In this document: positions 24,912 to 32,226 of the stretch, piece after piece | Layout: each line of letters begins with the position of its first letter | How positions within the stretch are numbered: position 1 is the stretch's first letter | NCBI GenBank assembly: GCA_023386235.1 | Contig: JAEWKC010000011.1 | Location: 1-55,090 of the forward strand | Origin: Bacteroidota bacterium | GTDB lineage: Bacteria > Bacteroidota > Bacteroidia > Chitinophagales > Chitinophagaceae | Direction of reading: 5' to 3' | DNA length: 55,090 nt | Position numbers and translations under genes: made by a program | Notes under the pieces: model-generated | The model's input: only the letters and a program-made list of their open reading frames with translations | Database searches by the model: none | What the model was told of the DNA's origin: nothing

Positions 24912-25587
24912 CGAAGATCATTTTATTTTTGACACGAACAACTGAACCTTTAACCATAGTGCCTTCTGGTTTAGGTTCCCAACCTCTACTGTAAGTAACT
25001 GTATAACCTTTGTTTGGGTTATTATCATATGATCCAAAGGCTAAAACAACCAATTGCTCAAAAGAAATGTTTATTTCTTTCCATATGTGCGGACGTGCAT
25101 TCACAATGATGGTTACTTCAGTTGGTCTTGGCTTAGAAAAGAATCTCTCTTTACCCGGACGAGCTAAATCAACTACTTCATCATCGAATATTTGATCGTC
25201 TTGCCAGCCTTCCTTGATGTCAAGGAAGATATCATCTTCCGCAGGTATGTTGCCCAGCTCTCTGATTTGAGCCCCTCTGATGTATTGCTTATACCAAGTA
25301 AAAGGCTTGTCGTTAATGAAAAACTGGAGTTTTTTCTTTACAAAGAAATATTCAGTTTCTGGCCGAGCCAGATTTACCTGCTTTTCATTTTCAATAAGCT
25401 CATCCTGATAAGGTTTACTAATTGATAAAAATAACTCGGTATCTAAAGGTATCCCAGCAAGTTGTTTTAATTCTGCCCCTGTTTTGTATTGGTCAAAAGT
25501 CTCATATTCTTTGCCTTCTATTACAAATTTTAGGGGTATTTCTGGGCTATGGGAATGCAAATCCCCTTGATGATTATCTAACTTCAT
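24886..25587 (-). CDS. Triple multiubiquitin-domain protein (ubiquitin-like modifier)
   Basis: A protein of 233 residues with three tandem beta-grasp domains of the bacterial multiubiquitin family, at about residues 18-84, 86-150 and 154-228. The first two are clear repeats, each with (E/D)-K-x-(Y/F) near the first hairpin, GA-(E/Q)-(L/I)-(K/R)-(Q/E)-L-(A/G)-(G/N)-IP, and a closing V-(N/D)-LARP-x-(T/K)-E-(Y/R)-FF. The third is diverged (IIVNARPHIWKEINISFEQLV) and ends FDVTATDKS. There is no C-terminal Gly-Gly. It is the first gene of a three-gene operon with the E1-like enzyme and DUF6527 protein. Its target and role are unknown. Confidence 0.87.
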   Translation of the reverse strand: MKLDNHQGDLHSHSPEIPLKFVIEGKEYETFDQYKTGAELKQLAGIPLDTELFLSISKPYQDELIENEKQVNLARPETEYFFVKKKLQFFINDKPFTWYKQYIRGAQIRELGNIPAEDDIFLDIKEGWQDDQIFDDEVVDLARPGKERFFSKPRPTEVTIIVNARPHIWKEINISFEQLVVLAFGSYDNNPNKGYTVTYSRGWEPKPEGTMVKGSVVRVKNKMIFDVTATDKS

Positions 25588-25904
25588 CGTAAATTAAATT
25601 TTGATATTAACTAATAAATAATTGCTTATTGCCTATCATTTCAGCAATAAATAAGGGCTTGCCCTACGATAGTTTTAATCCTGATGCAATTGAAATTTTA
25701 TACTATTAATACAAAGCCCTACTGCCTGAATTGCAATGACAGCAGGTTAAAATCACGAAAAGCTTGTTTATTACAAATAAAGGAAGTAGTTTTGAAGTGC
25801 AAAAACATTACTACCAAGAGCCTTGCAAGGGCTTTTGTTTCCTTTAAGGAATCAAGCCAGGTGATTTTCGCCTGGTTTTTTATTTTCTTACCTGCCTTTT
25901 TTCA
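25588..25904 (+). other. Intergenic region with hairpins reading on the plus strand
   Basis: It separates the DUF2188 gene from the ubiquitin-like operon. An inverted repeat (TTATTGC 25626-25632, GCAATAA 25644-25650) lies about 40 bases before the multiubiquitin start and may be an operator. AGGGC-TT-GCCCT follows at 25654-25665. Then, on the plus strand, come AGCC-TTGCAA-GGGCT with a T-rich tail (25819-25840), TTCCTT-T-AAGGAA (about 25839-25851) and a terminator (25857-25881). A plus-strand frame of 74 codons (25684-25908) is open but does not look like a protein. A small RNA is possible. Confidence 0.35.
25857..25881 (+). terminator. Plus-strand rho-independent terminator
   Basis: CCAGG and CCTGG close a short hairpin followed by TTTTTT. 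It acts on the plus strand, yet no plus-strand gene precedes it, which is the main hint of an unannotated transcript. Confidence 0.6.
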
Positions 25905-26150
25905 TTAAAATTTTGTGTCTGTTATTGATTTCGGATCGTTTCCGGGTTTAACAGTATCGCTATCTCTAATAGGTCCACCATTCGGGCGATGTATTCTAAC
26001 TTCTCCTCCGCCATTATTTGATGAAAATTGTTTTGCAAGTTGTTCAGCTTGCTTTTGAGTACTGACAATTGCTGATGCTTTCTTGCCGCCTTCCTTTTGG
26101 ACGTTCCACCCGTCTTGTCCTTTTTTCTGTGTTACATGATAATTTGCCAT
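25905..26150 (-). CDS. DUF2188 domain protein
   Basis: A small basic protein of 81 residues. MANYHVTQKKGQDGWNVQKEGGKKASAIVSTQKQAEQLAKQ and the closing EVRIHRPNGGPIRDSDTV match the DUF2188 domain, in which a short beta sheet carries WxVKxEG and a helix. Activity is unknown. It lies 42 bases downstream of the subtilase gene on the same strand, so it is probably the third gene of the ietAS-like operon. Small proteins of this type might act as an inhibitor or nucleic-acid-binding partner, which is conjecture. Confidence 0.78.
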   Translation of the reverse strand: MANYHVTQKKGQDGWNVQKEGGKKASAIVSTQKQAEQLAKQFSSNNGGGEVRIHRPNGGPIRDSDTVKPGNDPKSITDTKF

Positions 26151-26192
26151 AATTATAATTTTTATATTGTTTTTATTTACTAGTAATTGAAC

Positions 26193-28331
26193 TTACCTAA
26201 CTACTATACGTTCATCTACCTTCACATTCTCATGTAGGAAATTGTATTGATTCAGGAGCTGGGTTACTTCGTTATATACTTTTCCCTTTTTTCTTGTATC
26301 TCTTATAGTAATGATGGCGACAAATTCCTGGCTAATATCTCTACTATCTTTCACTCGTAATTCGTAATTGTTTCGATATGAAGCTTTAAGTTGCAAAAAC
26401 CAAAGTCTATCCATATCTAAACACGTTCGCTTATGGCTTTCTTGTAGCTCTTCAAGATCTATACACCACTTTTTCACTGGTAAAAATAATTCTGTGTGAC
26501 CAACGCTATAACTATGCAGAAAGCGTTCAGTTTTAAAAGTTGGAGATGCCGCTTTTTGCTTTCGGCTACTATATCTTGAAGGAACGAGAAGATTTTGAGC
26601 ATCGTCCATATCAATTGGGTTTCTCTTTATTTTACTATCTATAACTTCTATCTTTTTATTATAAGTACCAAAAGATGCATCTACGTCACTTTGAATATAT
26701 TCTGCCCCATGATATGAATTTATTTCTGGCGAGGTTACCAAAGTTATTTTCACTTGTCCATAAAAATGACCGTCTTCAACTAAACATTTGGGAAACGGAA
26801 AATCCATTATCTTAATGTTAGACCCCTTGTCCACAGAATCCATTAGAATTAAAGTTACCTCATCTAGATCGTTAAACAGAATATCATTTACTCTTGATGG
26901 CAACCCAAATCCTATCTGATTGATGCGATCAAAGAAATTTTCATCAAATTCCTCTGGATGCTTTGCGGAGTGTATCAATAGTGCTTTAATAAAATCCGGG
27001 TTAAACTCATCTTTTATAGAGCCGGCAAGTTCAGCAGCAAGAGCAGTAACCCTTGGAGCACTATAGCTTGTCCCCACTGCCTTGCATACTTTTCCGTTCT
27101 CTGCGAAAGAACGTACGCCATTTATATCTAATTTGCCATTTAAGAATCCGACATTTCCTCCGTAATGGACTAAGTCTGGTTTTATTACATCTGAACAGCC
27201 GGGGCCTACCATTGAAAAAGGAGATGGATGGTTGAGGGGGGAAAGATCGTGTTCTCTTTTATCATGAGTAATAGATCCTACTACCAAAGTTTTTACACTC
27301 TCAGATGCCTCTGTGATTCTCCCACGAGGAGCCGCTTTTAAAAAATTGGAACAATTGCCCGCAGCTTTTACAATCAAAATATTATATTCAGATTGTAAAT
27401 CATCCAAATACTTCGCAAAGTCTGAATATTTATTGTCTTCAATTGCAGTTTCATTACCAATTGAGAAATTCCATACCTTTACATCAGGATGCTTTTTAAC
27501 CGCTTCTCGCATAAACTCCACCATCATAGGTTCATCTATGTAACCAAAATTACCGTTTGGAAAAATTACTGCCTCTGTAATTTTAAATGGCTTTGTACCT
27601 GTCCAGTCTTTGTTTTCTAATATATCTCCATAATTAATTATTCCAGCGACAAATGTACCATGCGATTTATCAAATTCATCAGATCCAAAAGCAACAAAGG
27701 TTCCTTCTTTCCATGGTTTTAAATGGTCAATATCACTTATGCCTTCATCAAAAACTCCTACTTTAAAATAATCAATGCCCTCTTCTGGTAGTTTAACTTC
27801 AATTATATCTTCTTCTATAAGGCCGCTTTTGGTCAAAGAAATAATAGGCACCTTGCTAATAGAGAAAATACTTTCACTTTCATTAAAATTTATCAAAGAT
27901 TGCGGCTTAACTGATCTTACTCTATAAAGTATAAGATCCTTGGAGTATTGCAATTTTTGATACTCAATGTTGAGTTTTTCACAAAGATTTTCAAAGCTCC
28001 TTTCTGCTATTTCATTAAGCTTATAATCTCCATAGTTTATTAGCTTAATCTTTAAATCATTTTCTTCAGACTCTTCAAGATCAATTGTAGGAGCAAAGTC
28101 TTCAGCCGCTTCTATAGCGGAAATACCAACAATGTTTTTATCCACATCCTGTATTTTTTTCTCTATATCAACGATATCTTCAGGTCCATCAATTTTAACT
28201 AGTAATTCATCATCACCAACCATACCTATAATATTAACCTTCTTACCTTTATTGAAAATTTTTCCAATGGAACTCCTGTGTGTTTTGGCAAGGGCATCTT
28301 CATTTACTTTTAATCTGATTACAGTTGGCAA
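26193..28331 (-). CDS. Subtilisin-like (S8) protease, IetS-like
   Basis: A 712-residue frame beginning at TTG 28331. The S8 catalytic triad is complete: Asp195 in GVFDEGISD, His224 in SHGTFVAGI, Ser422 in GTSYSAP. The N-terminal region (PTVIRLKVNEDALAKTHR, then GMVGDDELLVKI) is typical of the large S8 proteases paired with an AAA ATPase. No signal peptide is present, so it acts in the cytoplasm. The pairing with the adjacent ATPase matches ietAS, first described as a plasmid toxin-antitoxin-like module and later reported to protect against phage. The family N-terminus is missing here but is found upstream in another frame (28400-28531), so translation of the full protein needs a frameshift. 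Confidence 0.85.
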   Translation of the reverse strand: MPTVIRLKVNEDALAKTHRSSIGKIFNKGKKVNIIGMVGDDELLVKIDGPEDIVDIEKKIQDVDKNIVGISAIEAAEDFAPTIDLEESEENDLKIKLINYGDYKLNEIAERSFENLCEKLNIEYQKLQYSKDLILYRVRSVKPQSLINFNESESIFSISKVPIISLTKSGLIEEDIIEVKLPEEGIDYFKVGVFDEGISDIDHLKPWKEGTFVAFGSDEFDKSHGTFVAGIINYGDILENKDWTGTKPFKITEAVIFPNGNFGYIDEPMMVEFMREAVKKHPDVKVWNFSIGNETAIEDNKYSDFAKYLDDLQSEYNILIVKAAGNCSNFLKAAPRGRITEASESVKTLVVGSITHDKREHDLSPLNHPSPFSMVGPGCSDVIKPDLVHYGGNVGFLNGKLDINGVRSFAENGKVCKAVGTSYSAPRVTALAAELAGSIKDEFNPDFIKALLIHSAKHPEEFDENFFDRINQIGFGLPSRVNDILFNDLDEVTLILMDSVDKGSNIKIMDFPFPKCLVEDGHFYGQVKITLVTSPEINSYHGAEYIQSDVDASFGTYNKKIEVIDSKIKRNPIDMDDAQNLLVPSRYSSRKQKAASPTFKTERFLHSYSVGHTELFLPVKKWCIDLEELQESHKRTCLDMDRLWFLQLKASYRNNYELRVKDSRDISQEFVAIITIRDTRKKGKVYNEVTQLLNQYNFLHENVKVDERIVVR

Positions 28332-28399
28332 ATAATTATCACTGGCGGCTTTTTGAGCTACCTTGGATTTTAACTGTCCAAAATATCCTTTGAAATAGT

Positions 28400-28531
28400 T
28401 TACTCTTTGGTTAGTTCATCACCTTCCAAACGAAACTTTGCACCTTGGTTGTCAAAACCGGCTGGAAGATTATTTAAAGCTTTATCATTATCTCTTTTTT
28501 TAAATAGCTTTATTGGCAAGTTCTTTCCCAT
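28400..28531 (-). pseudogene. Frame-shifted N-terminus of the IetS-like protease
   Basis: An ATG at 28531, four bases after the ATPase stop, opens a 43-codon frame (MGKNLPIKLFKKRDND...GDELTKE, stop at 28400). NLPIKLF is how AAA-paired S8 proteases usually start. The protease frame picks up in the -1 frame as TNQRVNYFKGYFGQLKSKVA and runs into NYLPTVIRLK. The switch must fall between a TGA in the protease frame and the TAA here, a window of about 15 bases near 28400-28417. A one-base deletion, a base-call error or recoding would all explain it; no classical slippery heptamer is seen. Confidence 0.7.
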
Positions 28532-28535
28532 AACA

Positions 28536-29627
28536 CTAATCTTTTAAATTGTTTCTAATCTGACGAATGGATACACTCAATAATTCGGCAATTTGCATTT
28601 GAGGAATGCCGTTGTCATTCAAATATTTTACTAATTCATCAGTTGTGTAGCTGCCATGTTTTTCAAATTGAAAAATCTCTATCAACAAGTCCTCTAAAGT
28701 TAATGCGGTTCTTTCTTGGACAATTGCATGTGTGAGAGCATTATTTATAATAGTCCTGATATCTGACGGCGTTTTTTGTGAAAGAAGTTGAACAAGTTTA
28801 TCAGTCTTCTTCTTGTCGATGATTAAATCCTTTCCAAATTCTCCAGCATAAAGACTTATAATTTTGGATATATTTTCAACACTTGGTTGAGTTACCTCAA
28901 TCACGCTATTGAATCTTCTCCAGATGGCTTTATCCAATAATTCAGGATGATTGGTCGCTGCTATTAAAACATTATTCTGCGAAAATTCATCAATGTTTTG
29001 CAACAGGCTATTTATAACCCTTTTTAGTTCTCCCATTTCATGTTGATCGTCACGTGCCTTAGCAATTGCATCAAATTCGTCTAAAAACAATATACATGGC
29101 TTACTATCAGCAAATTCAAATACTTTTCTAATATTTTTTGAAGTATTTCCCAATAGAGAGGATATTAATGCATCAAGTCTGGCTGTAACTAAAGGTAAAC
29201 CCGTTTGTGCAGCAACATATTTAGCAATAGTTGTCTTTCCTACACCCGGAATACCATAAAGCAATAAAGTACATTGCAATGGCAGTCCGTGAGATTTGAT
29301 CTTATCCTTATTATTTATGATTTTTATGAAATCTGCTACATTTCTATCAATAGTTTCAGGGAGAACAATATCTAATTTTACCGTAGCAGGATTGAATATA
29401 TCTACAATGCTCATCCTTGTTTCAGAATCAACAGGTGCCGAAGTGATCAATTGCTCCATAGCCAATGTAGTAGTTCCTTTATTCTCCAATATGTTTTTTA
29501 TACCCTTAGCCAATTGAAGATTTCCCTCCTCAGTTAGCTTCTCCATAAGCTTTTTAGCGTATTGAATTACTTTAGCCGGCTCTTTTTTTAAACCCCCTTC
29601 AATTATCTTAATTATCTCCGTGTACAT
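28536..29627 (-). CDS. AAA ATPase, IetA-like
   Basis: A 363-residue AAA+ ATPase. Walker A is GIPGVGKTT (residues 125-133), Walker B CILFLDEFDAI, sensor 1 LIAATNHPELLD, and the arginine-finger region AIWRRFNSVIEV. The N-terminal 60 residues are helical (KKEPAKVIQYAKKLMEKL). The C-terminus ends in an HTH-like stretch (YLNDNGIPQMQIAELLSVSIRQIRNNL). This layout, next to a cytoplasmic S8 protease, matches IetA of ietAS modules, where the ATPase is thought to control or feed the protease. It is the first gene of its operon, with three phased ATCGTT repeats upstream. Confidence 0.85.
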   Translation of the reverse strand: MYTEIIKIIEGGLKKEPAKVIQYAKKLMEKLTEEGNLQLAKGIKNILENKGTTTLAMEQLITSAPVDSETRMSIVDIFNPATVKLDIVLPETIDRNVADFIKIINNKDKIKSHGLPLQCTLLLYGIPGVGKTTIAKYVAAQTGLPLVTARLDALISSLLGNTSKNIRKVFEFADSKPCILFLDEFDAIAKARDDQHEMGELKRVINSLLQNIDEFSQNNVLIAATNHPELLDKAIWRRFNSVIEVTQPSVENISKIISLYAGEFGKDLIIDKKKTDKLVQLLSQKTPSDIRTIINNALTHAIVQERTALTLEDLLIEIFQFEKHGSYTTDELVKYLNDNGIPQMQIAELLSVSIRQIRNNLKD

Positions 29628-29681
29628 TTCTTTTATAGTTTACGTGCTACAAACGTACACAAAAATAGAATACAAAGCAAT

Positions 29682-29759
29682 AAAATCGTTATAAAAATCA
29701 AATAAATCGTTTCAAAAATTACAAACTATGTCATTTTTATACTTATAATCGTTATTAAA
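29682..29759. repeat. Three phased ATCGTT repeats upstream of the IetA-like gene
   Basis: AAATCGTTATAAAA, AAATCGTTTCAAAA and TAATCGTTATTAAAA share ATCGTT at 29685, 29706 and 29748. The spacings are 21 and 42 bases, that is two and four helical turns. Such phasing suggests cooperative binding by one regulator, perhaps the ATPase itself through its C-terminal HTH-like segment. Binding is inferred only. Confidence 0.4.
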
Positions 29760-29828
29760 AGACAAGAAATAATCTTTTTACATCATATTGAAACTTGAAA
29801 TAATTTCAAATAAAATAAGGGAGTTCGC

Positions 29829-30464
29829 TCAAACAAACTCCCCAATGTCAAAATCACTCAAATCACTTTTCCGCAAGGTGGAAGAACCGTCGTCGCTTTC
29901 AGATGAAAGTGTGCTATCCAAAAGCTCGGCAATTTTTCGGGAAGCACCCTCAATGGAATTTTCCAATAGGCTGAATAATTCGGTTCCCTGTAATTTCTGA
30001 ACTATGGCTACCGCTGTTTCCTTTTGAGCCTGTTCCAAATTCTCTTTTTGGAGCAATGCCCCTACGGAGCTTAGTTCGTCGTAGGTAACCCCTTGGGCAA
30101 AACCGTTATCGCCACCGGATATTCCGTACCTGTTCCATTCTTCTTCCTCTTCCTCCAAATCAGGCATATTGCTGAAAACTTCGTCCAGTTCTTCCTGCGG
30201 AATTTGAATGCTGACGTTTTCGTTTTCGTCGTATTCAATGTCTAAATTATCAGGGTTTATCTCCGGTTCCGTCATTTGGCTTTCATTGGCAGTGTTTGGC
30301 AGGGGATGGCTTTTTACTGGCTTCGGCTGCCCCATAATATCGGGCAGGTTCGGGTTAACTTTTTTCTGTGTGGGCTTTTGCTCCGACCTTTTATGAATAA
30401 CAATCTTATCCTGCAAAAGCAGGACAATAACGATGAGCAGGCATATCACAATTACTATTTCCAT
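29829..30464 (-). CDS. traD: Conjugal transfer protein TraD
   Basis: A protein of 211 residues with one N-terminal membrane segment (IVIVICLLIVIVLLL), a proline-rich linker, an acidic stretch (DLEEEEEEWNRYGISGGDNGFAQGVTYDEL) and a helical C-terminus. The VTYDELSSVGALLQKENLEQAQKETAV block is the usual TraD signature in Bacteroidota elements. It is unrelated to the TraD coupling protein of F plasmids. It lies 12 bases after the DUF3408 gene. It should be followed by traE, but the island intervenes. Confidence 0.82.
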   Translation of the reverse strand: MEIVIVICLLIVIVLLLQDKIVIHKRSEQKPTQKKVNPNLPDIMGQPKPVKSHPLPNTANESQMTEPEINPDNLDIEYDENENVSIQIPQEELDEVFSNMPDLEEEEEEWNRYGISGGDNGFAQGVTYDELSSVGALLQKENLEQAQKETAVAIVQKLQGTELFSLLENSIEGASRKIAELLDSTLSSESDDGSSTLRKSDLSDFDIGEFV

Positions 30465-30476
30465 AATCAGATGCTT

Positions 30477-30926
30477 TTAAAAAATGGGTTTAAACTTTTC
30501 GTTGAAATCATCGGTAATGGCTTTTTCAAACATTTCAAAATGATGTTCAAGTATGTTATCGAGATAGGCATACAGGGGTATGGCATCTTTACCGATTACC
30601 TGTACAATACGGGATAGCCGTTCGTGGTATTCCTGCCGGATATAAATGCTTTTATCGCCCCGCTTTGTCATCGAGTGGGTTTTCAAAAAGTGTTCGCCGT
30701 AAGTTCCGTCAAGGTTTTTCTTGGTGCGGTTCCTTTCCCGTTGTGCAGGTTTGCTTTGTTGTAATTCTTCCTGCTTTACCTCATCTTGTTCCGCTTCCTT
30801 TACGTGCTCTTCGGCAGGTTCGGGCGGTAGCTGTAAACCCTCTTTTTTAACGCCGTCCACCATCAGGTTCATCATCAACTCTTCGTTAATGTCCGGCGTT
30901 ACTTTTCGTTTATTATCTTTTTCCAT
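30477..30926 (-). CDS. DUF3408 protein (TraB/TraC-like)
   Basis: A 149-residue protein with an acidic, low-complexity N-terminal half (KEAEQDEVKQEELQQ) and a C-terminal DUF3408 domain: KSIYIRQEYHERLSRIVQVIGKDAIPLYAYLDNILEHHFEMF. That domain resembles ribbon-helix-helix DNA-binding folds. It follows traA by four bases. In CTnDOT-like elements this slot is TraB or TraC, and a role with ParA-like TraA in DNA handling is likely. Confidence 0.85.
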   Translation of the reverse strand: MEKDNKRKVTPDINEELMMNLMVDGVKKEGLQLPPEPAEEHVKEAEQDEVKQEELQQSKPAQRERNRTKKNLDGTYGEHFLKTHSMTKRGDKSIYIRQEYHERLSRIVQVIGKDAIPLYAYLDNILEHHFEMFEKAITDDFNEKFKPIF

Positions 30927-30930
30927 AGGG

Positions 30931-31698
30931 CTATAATTGAATGATGTTTAAAAATTCGCTGATGAACAGGTCTAACTGGCAGACTTTCATCAAACGCTCA
31001 TCAGGCGGCATTACAGTAGAACGGAAAACCGTTTTGCTATCCGCTTCGCTTTCCTTGCGAAAACGGGTGCTGTTCTTTACTTGGCTTTGCATCAGGCTTA
31101 ATCCCAGTTGCTCAATAAGCTGATTATATACGTCATATAAAGGTGTGCTTTCCCTGCCGTCCACCTGGTTCCAAAAGAGGTTAATGGTTTGTATGGAAGT
31201 TTCGCCTTTTTTCATAATCACATCCTGCAAAAGCTGTGTGAAGATGAGCGTACTTTCCATTACCACACGGTCTGCCGTGATGGGCGTAAAAATGTGGTAC
31301 ATACCTGCCAATGCTTTTAGGATGCCGGGCGTGTTCACAGTTCCGGGCAGGTCGAAAAACAGTACATCAACCGGAACTGGAGAAGTGTTTACAAATTCGT
31401 GCGCCGCATCCAGTACGCTATCCGCTTTGTGCTGCATAATGGGATAGGCTTTTTTGTTGATGGTGGTAAACTGCTTATACGCCAGTTTTTTCAAAGCCTC
31501 ATTTTCCATTACCATTGCCAAATCCCTTGTCTTCATTTTCATCAAGCTGTGTTGTGGAAAATCCGCATCGAATACGGCTACGTTGTAGCCCATTCGGTAA
31601 TGGAGCGTACTTGCGACAAGTGCTGTAAATGTACTTTTGCCGACACCGCCTTTTTGAGAAGAAAAGGCAATAAACAGAGGTTTCTTTTTTGTGTTCAT
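30931..31698 (-). CDS. traA: ParA-family ATPase TraA
   Basis: A 255-residue ParA/MinD-type ATPase with the deviant Walker A KGGVGKST at residues 16-23 (FIAFSSQKGGVGKSTF). FDADFPQHSLMKM supplies the A-prime aspartate and VDVLFFDLPGTV is Walker B. It starts the traA-DUF3408-traD operon, which runs on the minus strand toward the rest of the tra genes. The preceding region is unusually rich in repeats and divergent to mobA. Confidence 0.92.
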   Translation of the reverse strand: MNTKKKPLFIAFSSQKGGVGKSTFTALVASTLHYRMGYNVAVFDADFPQHSLMKMKTRDLAMVMENEALKKLAYKQFTTINKKAYPIMQHKADSVLDAAHEFVNTSPVPVDVLFFDLPGTVNTPGILKALAGMYHIFTPITADRVVMESTLIFTQLLQDVIMKKGETSIQTINLFWNQVDGRESTPLYDVYNQLIEQLGLSLMQSQVKNSTRFRKESEADSKTVFRSTVMPPDERLMKVCQLDLFISEFLNIIQL

Positions 31699-31719
31699 AT
31701 TTTAAAAATTTAATGTTTC

Positions 31720-32060
31720 TACTTACTTGCAGTCCTGCGGACAGTCAATCAGGCGTTCCTGATTTCGTTCGGGCTTCCTTGCAGGATAGCCAGCAGGCTT
31801 TCTTAACTGAACTCGTGATTTCCTGCCTGTCTGCGATACGGCAGGACGGCACTCATTCCTGTATGCTATCAGGCAGGATAGCCATCATTCTTGCGTTCCT
31901 GTAATCCTGCATTCAGGAAAGCAATCCAGATTGATTGCAAGCCGTCACGCTGTCATTCTTGCATCCTTGCATTCTTGCAATCCAGCCGTCAGGATTGCAG
32001 GATTGTTTGTATTCTTGAATGCTATCAGCCCTGATTGAGTTCCTGCCTGAAATCTGATAC
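31720..32060. repeat. Degenerate short-repeat tract between traA and mobA
   Basis: No gene is credible here. The tract is crowded with overlapping short words: GCAGGATAGCCA at 31781 and 31874, TGCTATCAG at 31864 and near 32022, ATTCTTGC at least three times between 31886 and 31978, and many TCCTGC/GCAGGA pairs on both strands. It could hold binding sites for TraA or a DUF3408 protein, or act as a structured leader for traA. Confidence 0.5.
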
Positions 32061-32094
32061 AAAGAACTATGGATATTCTTTCCGCTGTATGTGT

Positions 32095-32135
32095 GTGGCA
32101 GTGTTTGGCGTTCAAAGGCAGTGTTTGGCACTGCG
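32095..32135 (+). repeat. Tandem GGCAGTGTTTGGC repeats
   Basis: GGCAGTGTTTGGC occurs twice, 20 bases apart (32097-32109 and 32117-32129), the first preceded by GTGT. It is the middle member of a family of GTGGCAG/TGTTTGGCG blocks also found beside traE and upstream of mobC. Confidence 0.55.
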
Positions 32136-32226
32136 ATACAGTACAACCCTTTCGTAAACAGGGCTTTACTTTGTACAATGATTTTTATTAACGGATTTAT
32201 GCAAAAGTCTTTTGACAAATCGGAGG

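Noticed and set aside
25819..25881. tRNA or attachment-site remnant
   Set aside because: The hairpins do not fit a cloverleaf and no second copy of the sequence was noticed elsewhere in the window.
25684..25908. Plus-strand frame of 74 codons between the Ub-like and ietAS-like operons
   Set aside because: It reads through three hairpins and a terminator, and its product looks like no known protein; an RNA explanation fits better.
28400..28417. Programmed -1 frameshift producing the full protease
   Set aside because: No X-XXY-YYZ slippery heptamer or clear downstream stem was found, so I prefer a lesion or base-call error.
31720..32060. CRISPR array
   Set aside because: The repeated words are short, irregularly spaced and occur on both strands; there is no constant repeat-spacer unit and no cas gene.
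31913..32218. Minus-strand open frame of 101 codons in the traA-mobA gap
   Set aside because: It runs through the repeat tract and the tandem GGCAGTGTTTGGC units, has no ribosome-binding site of note and no protein-like composition.
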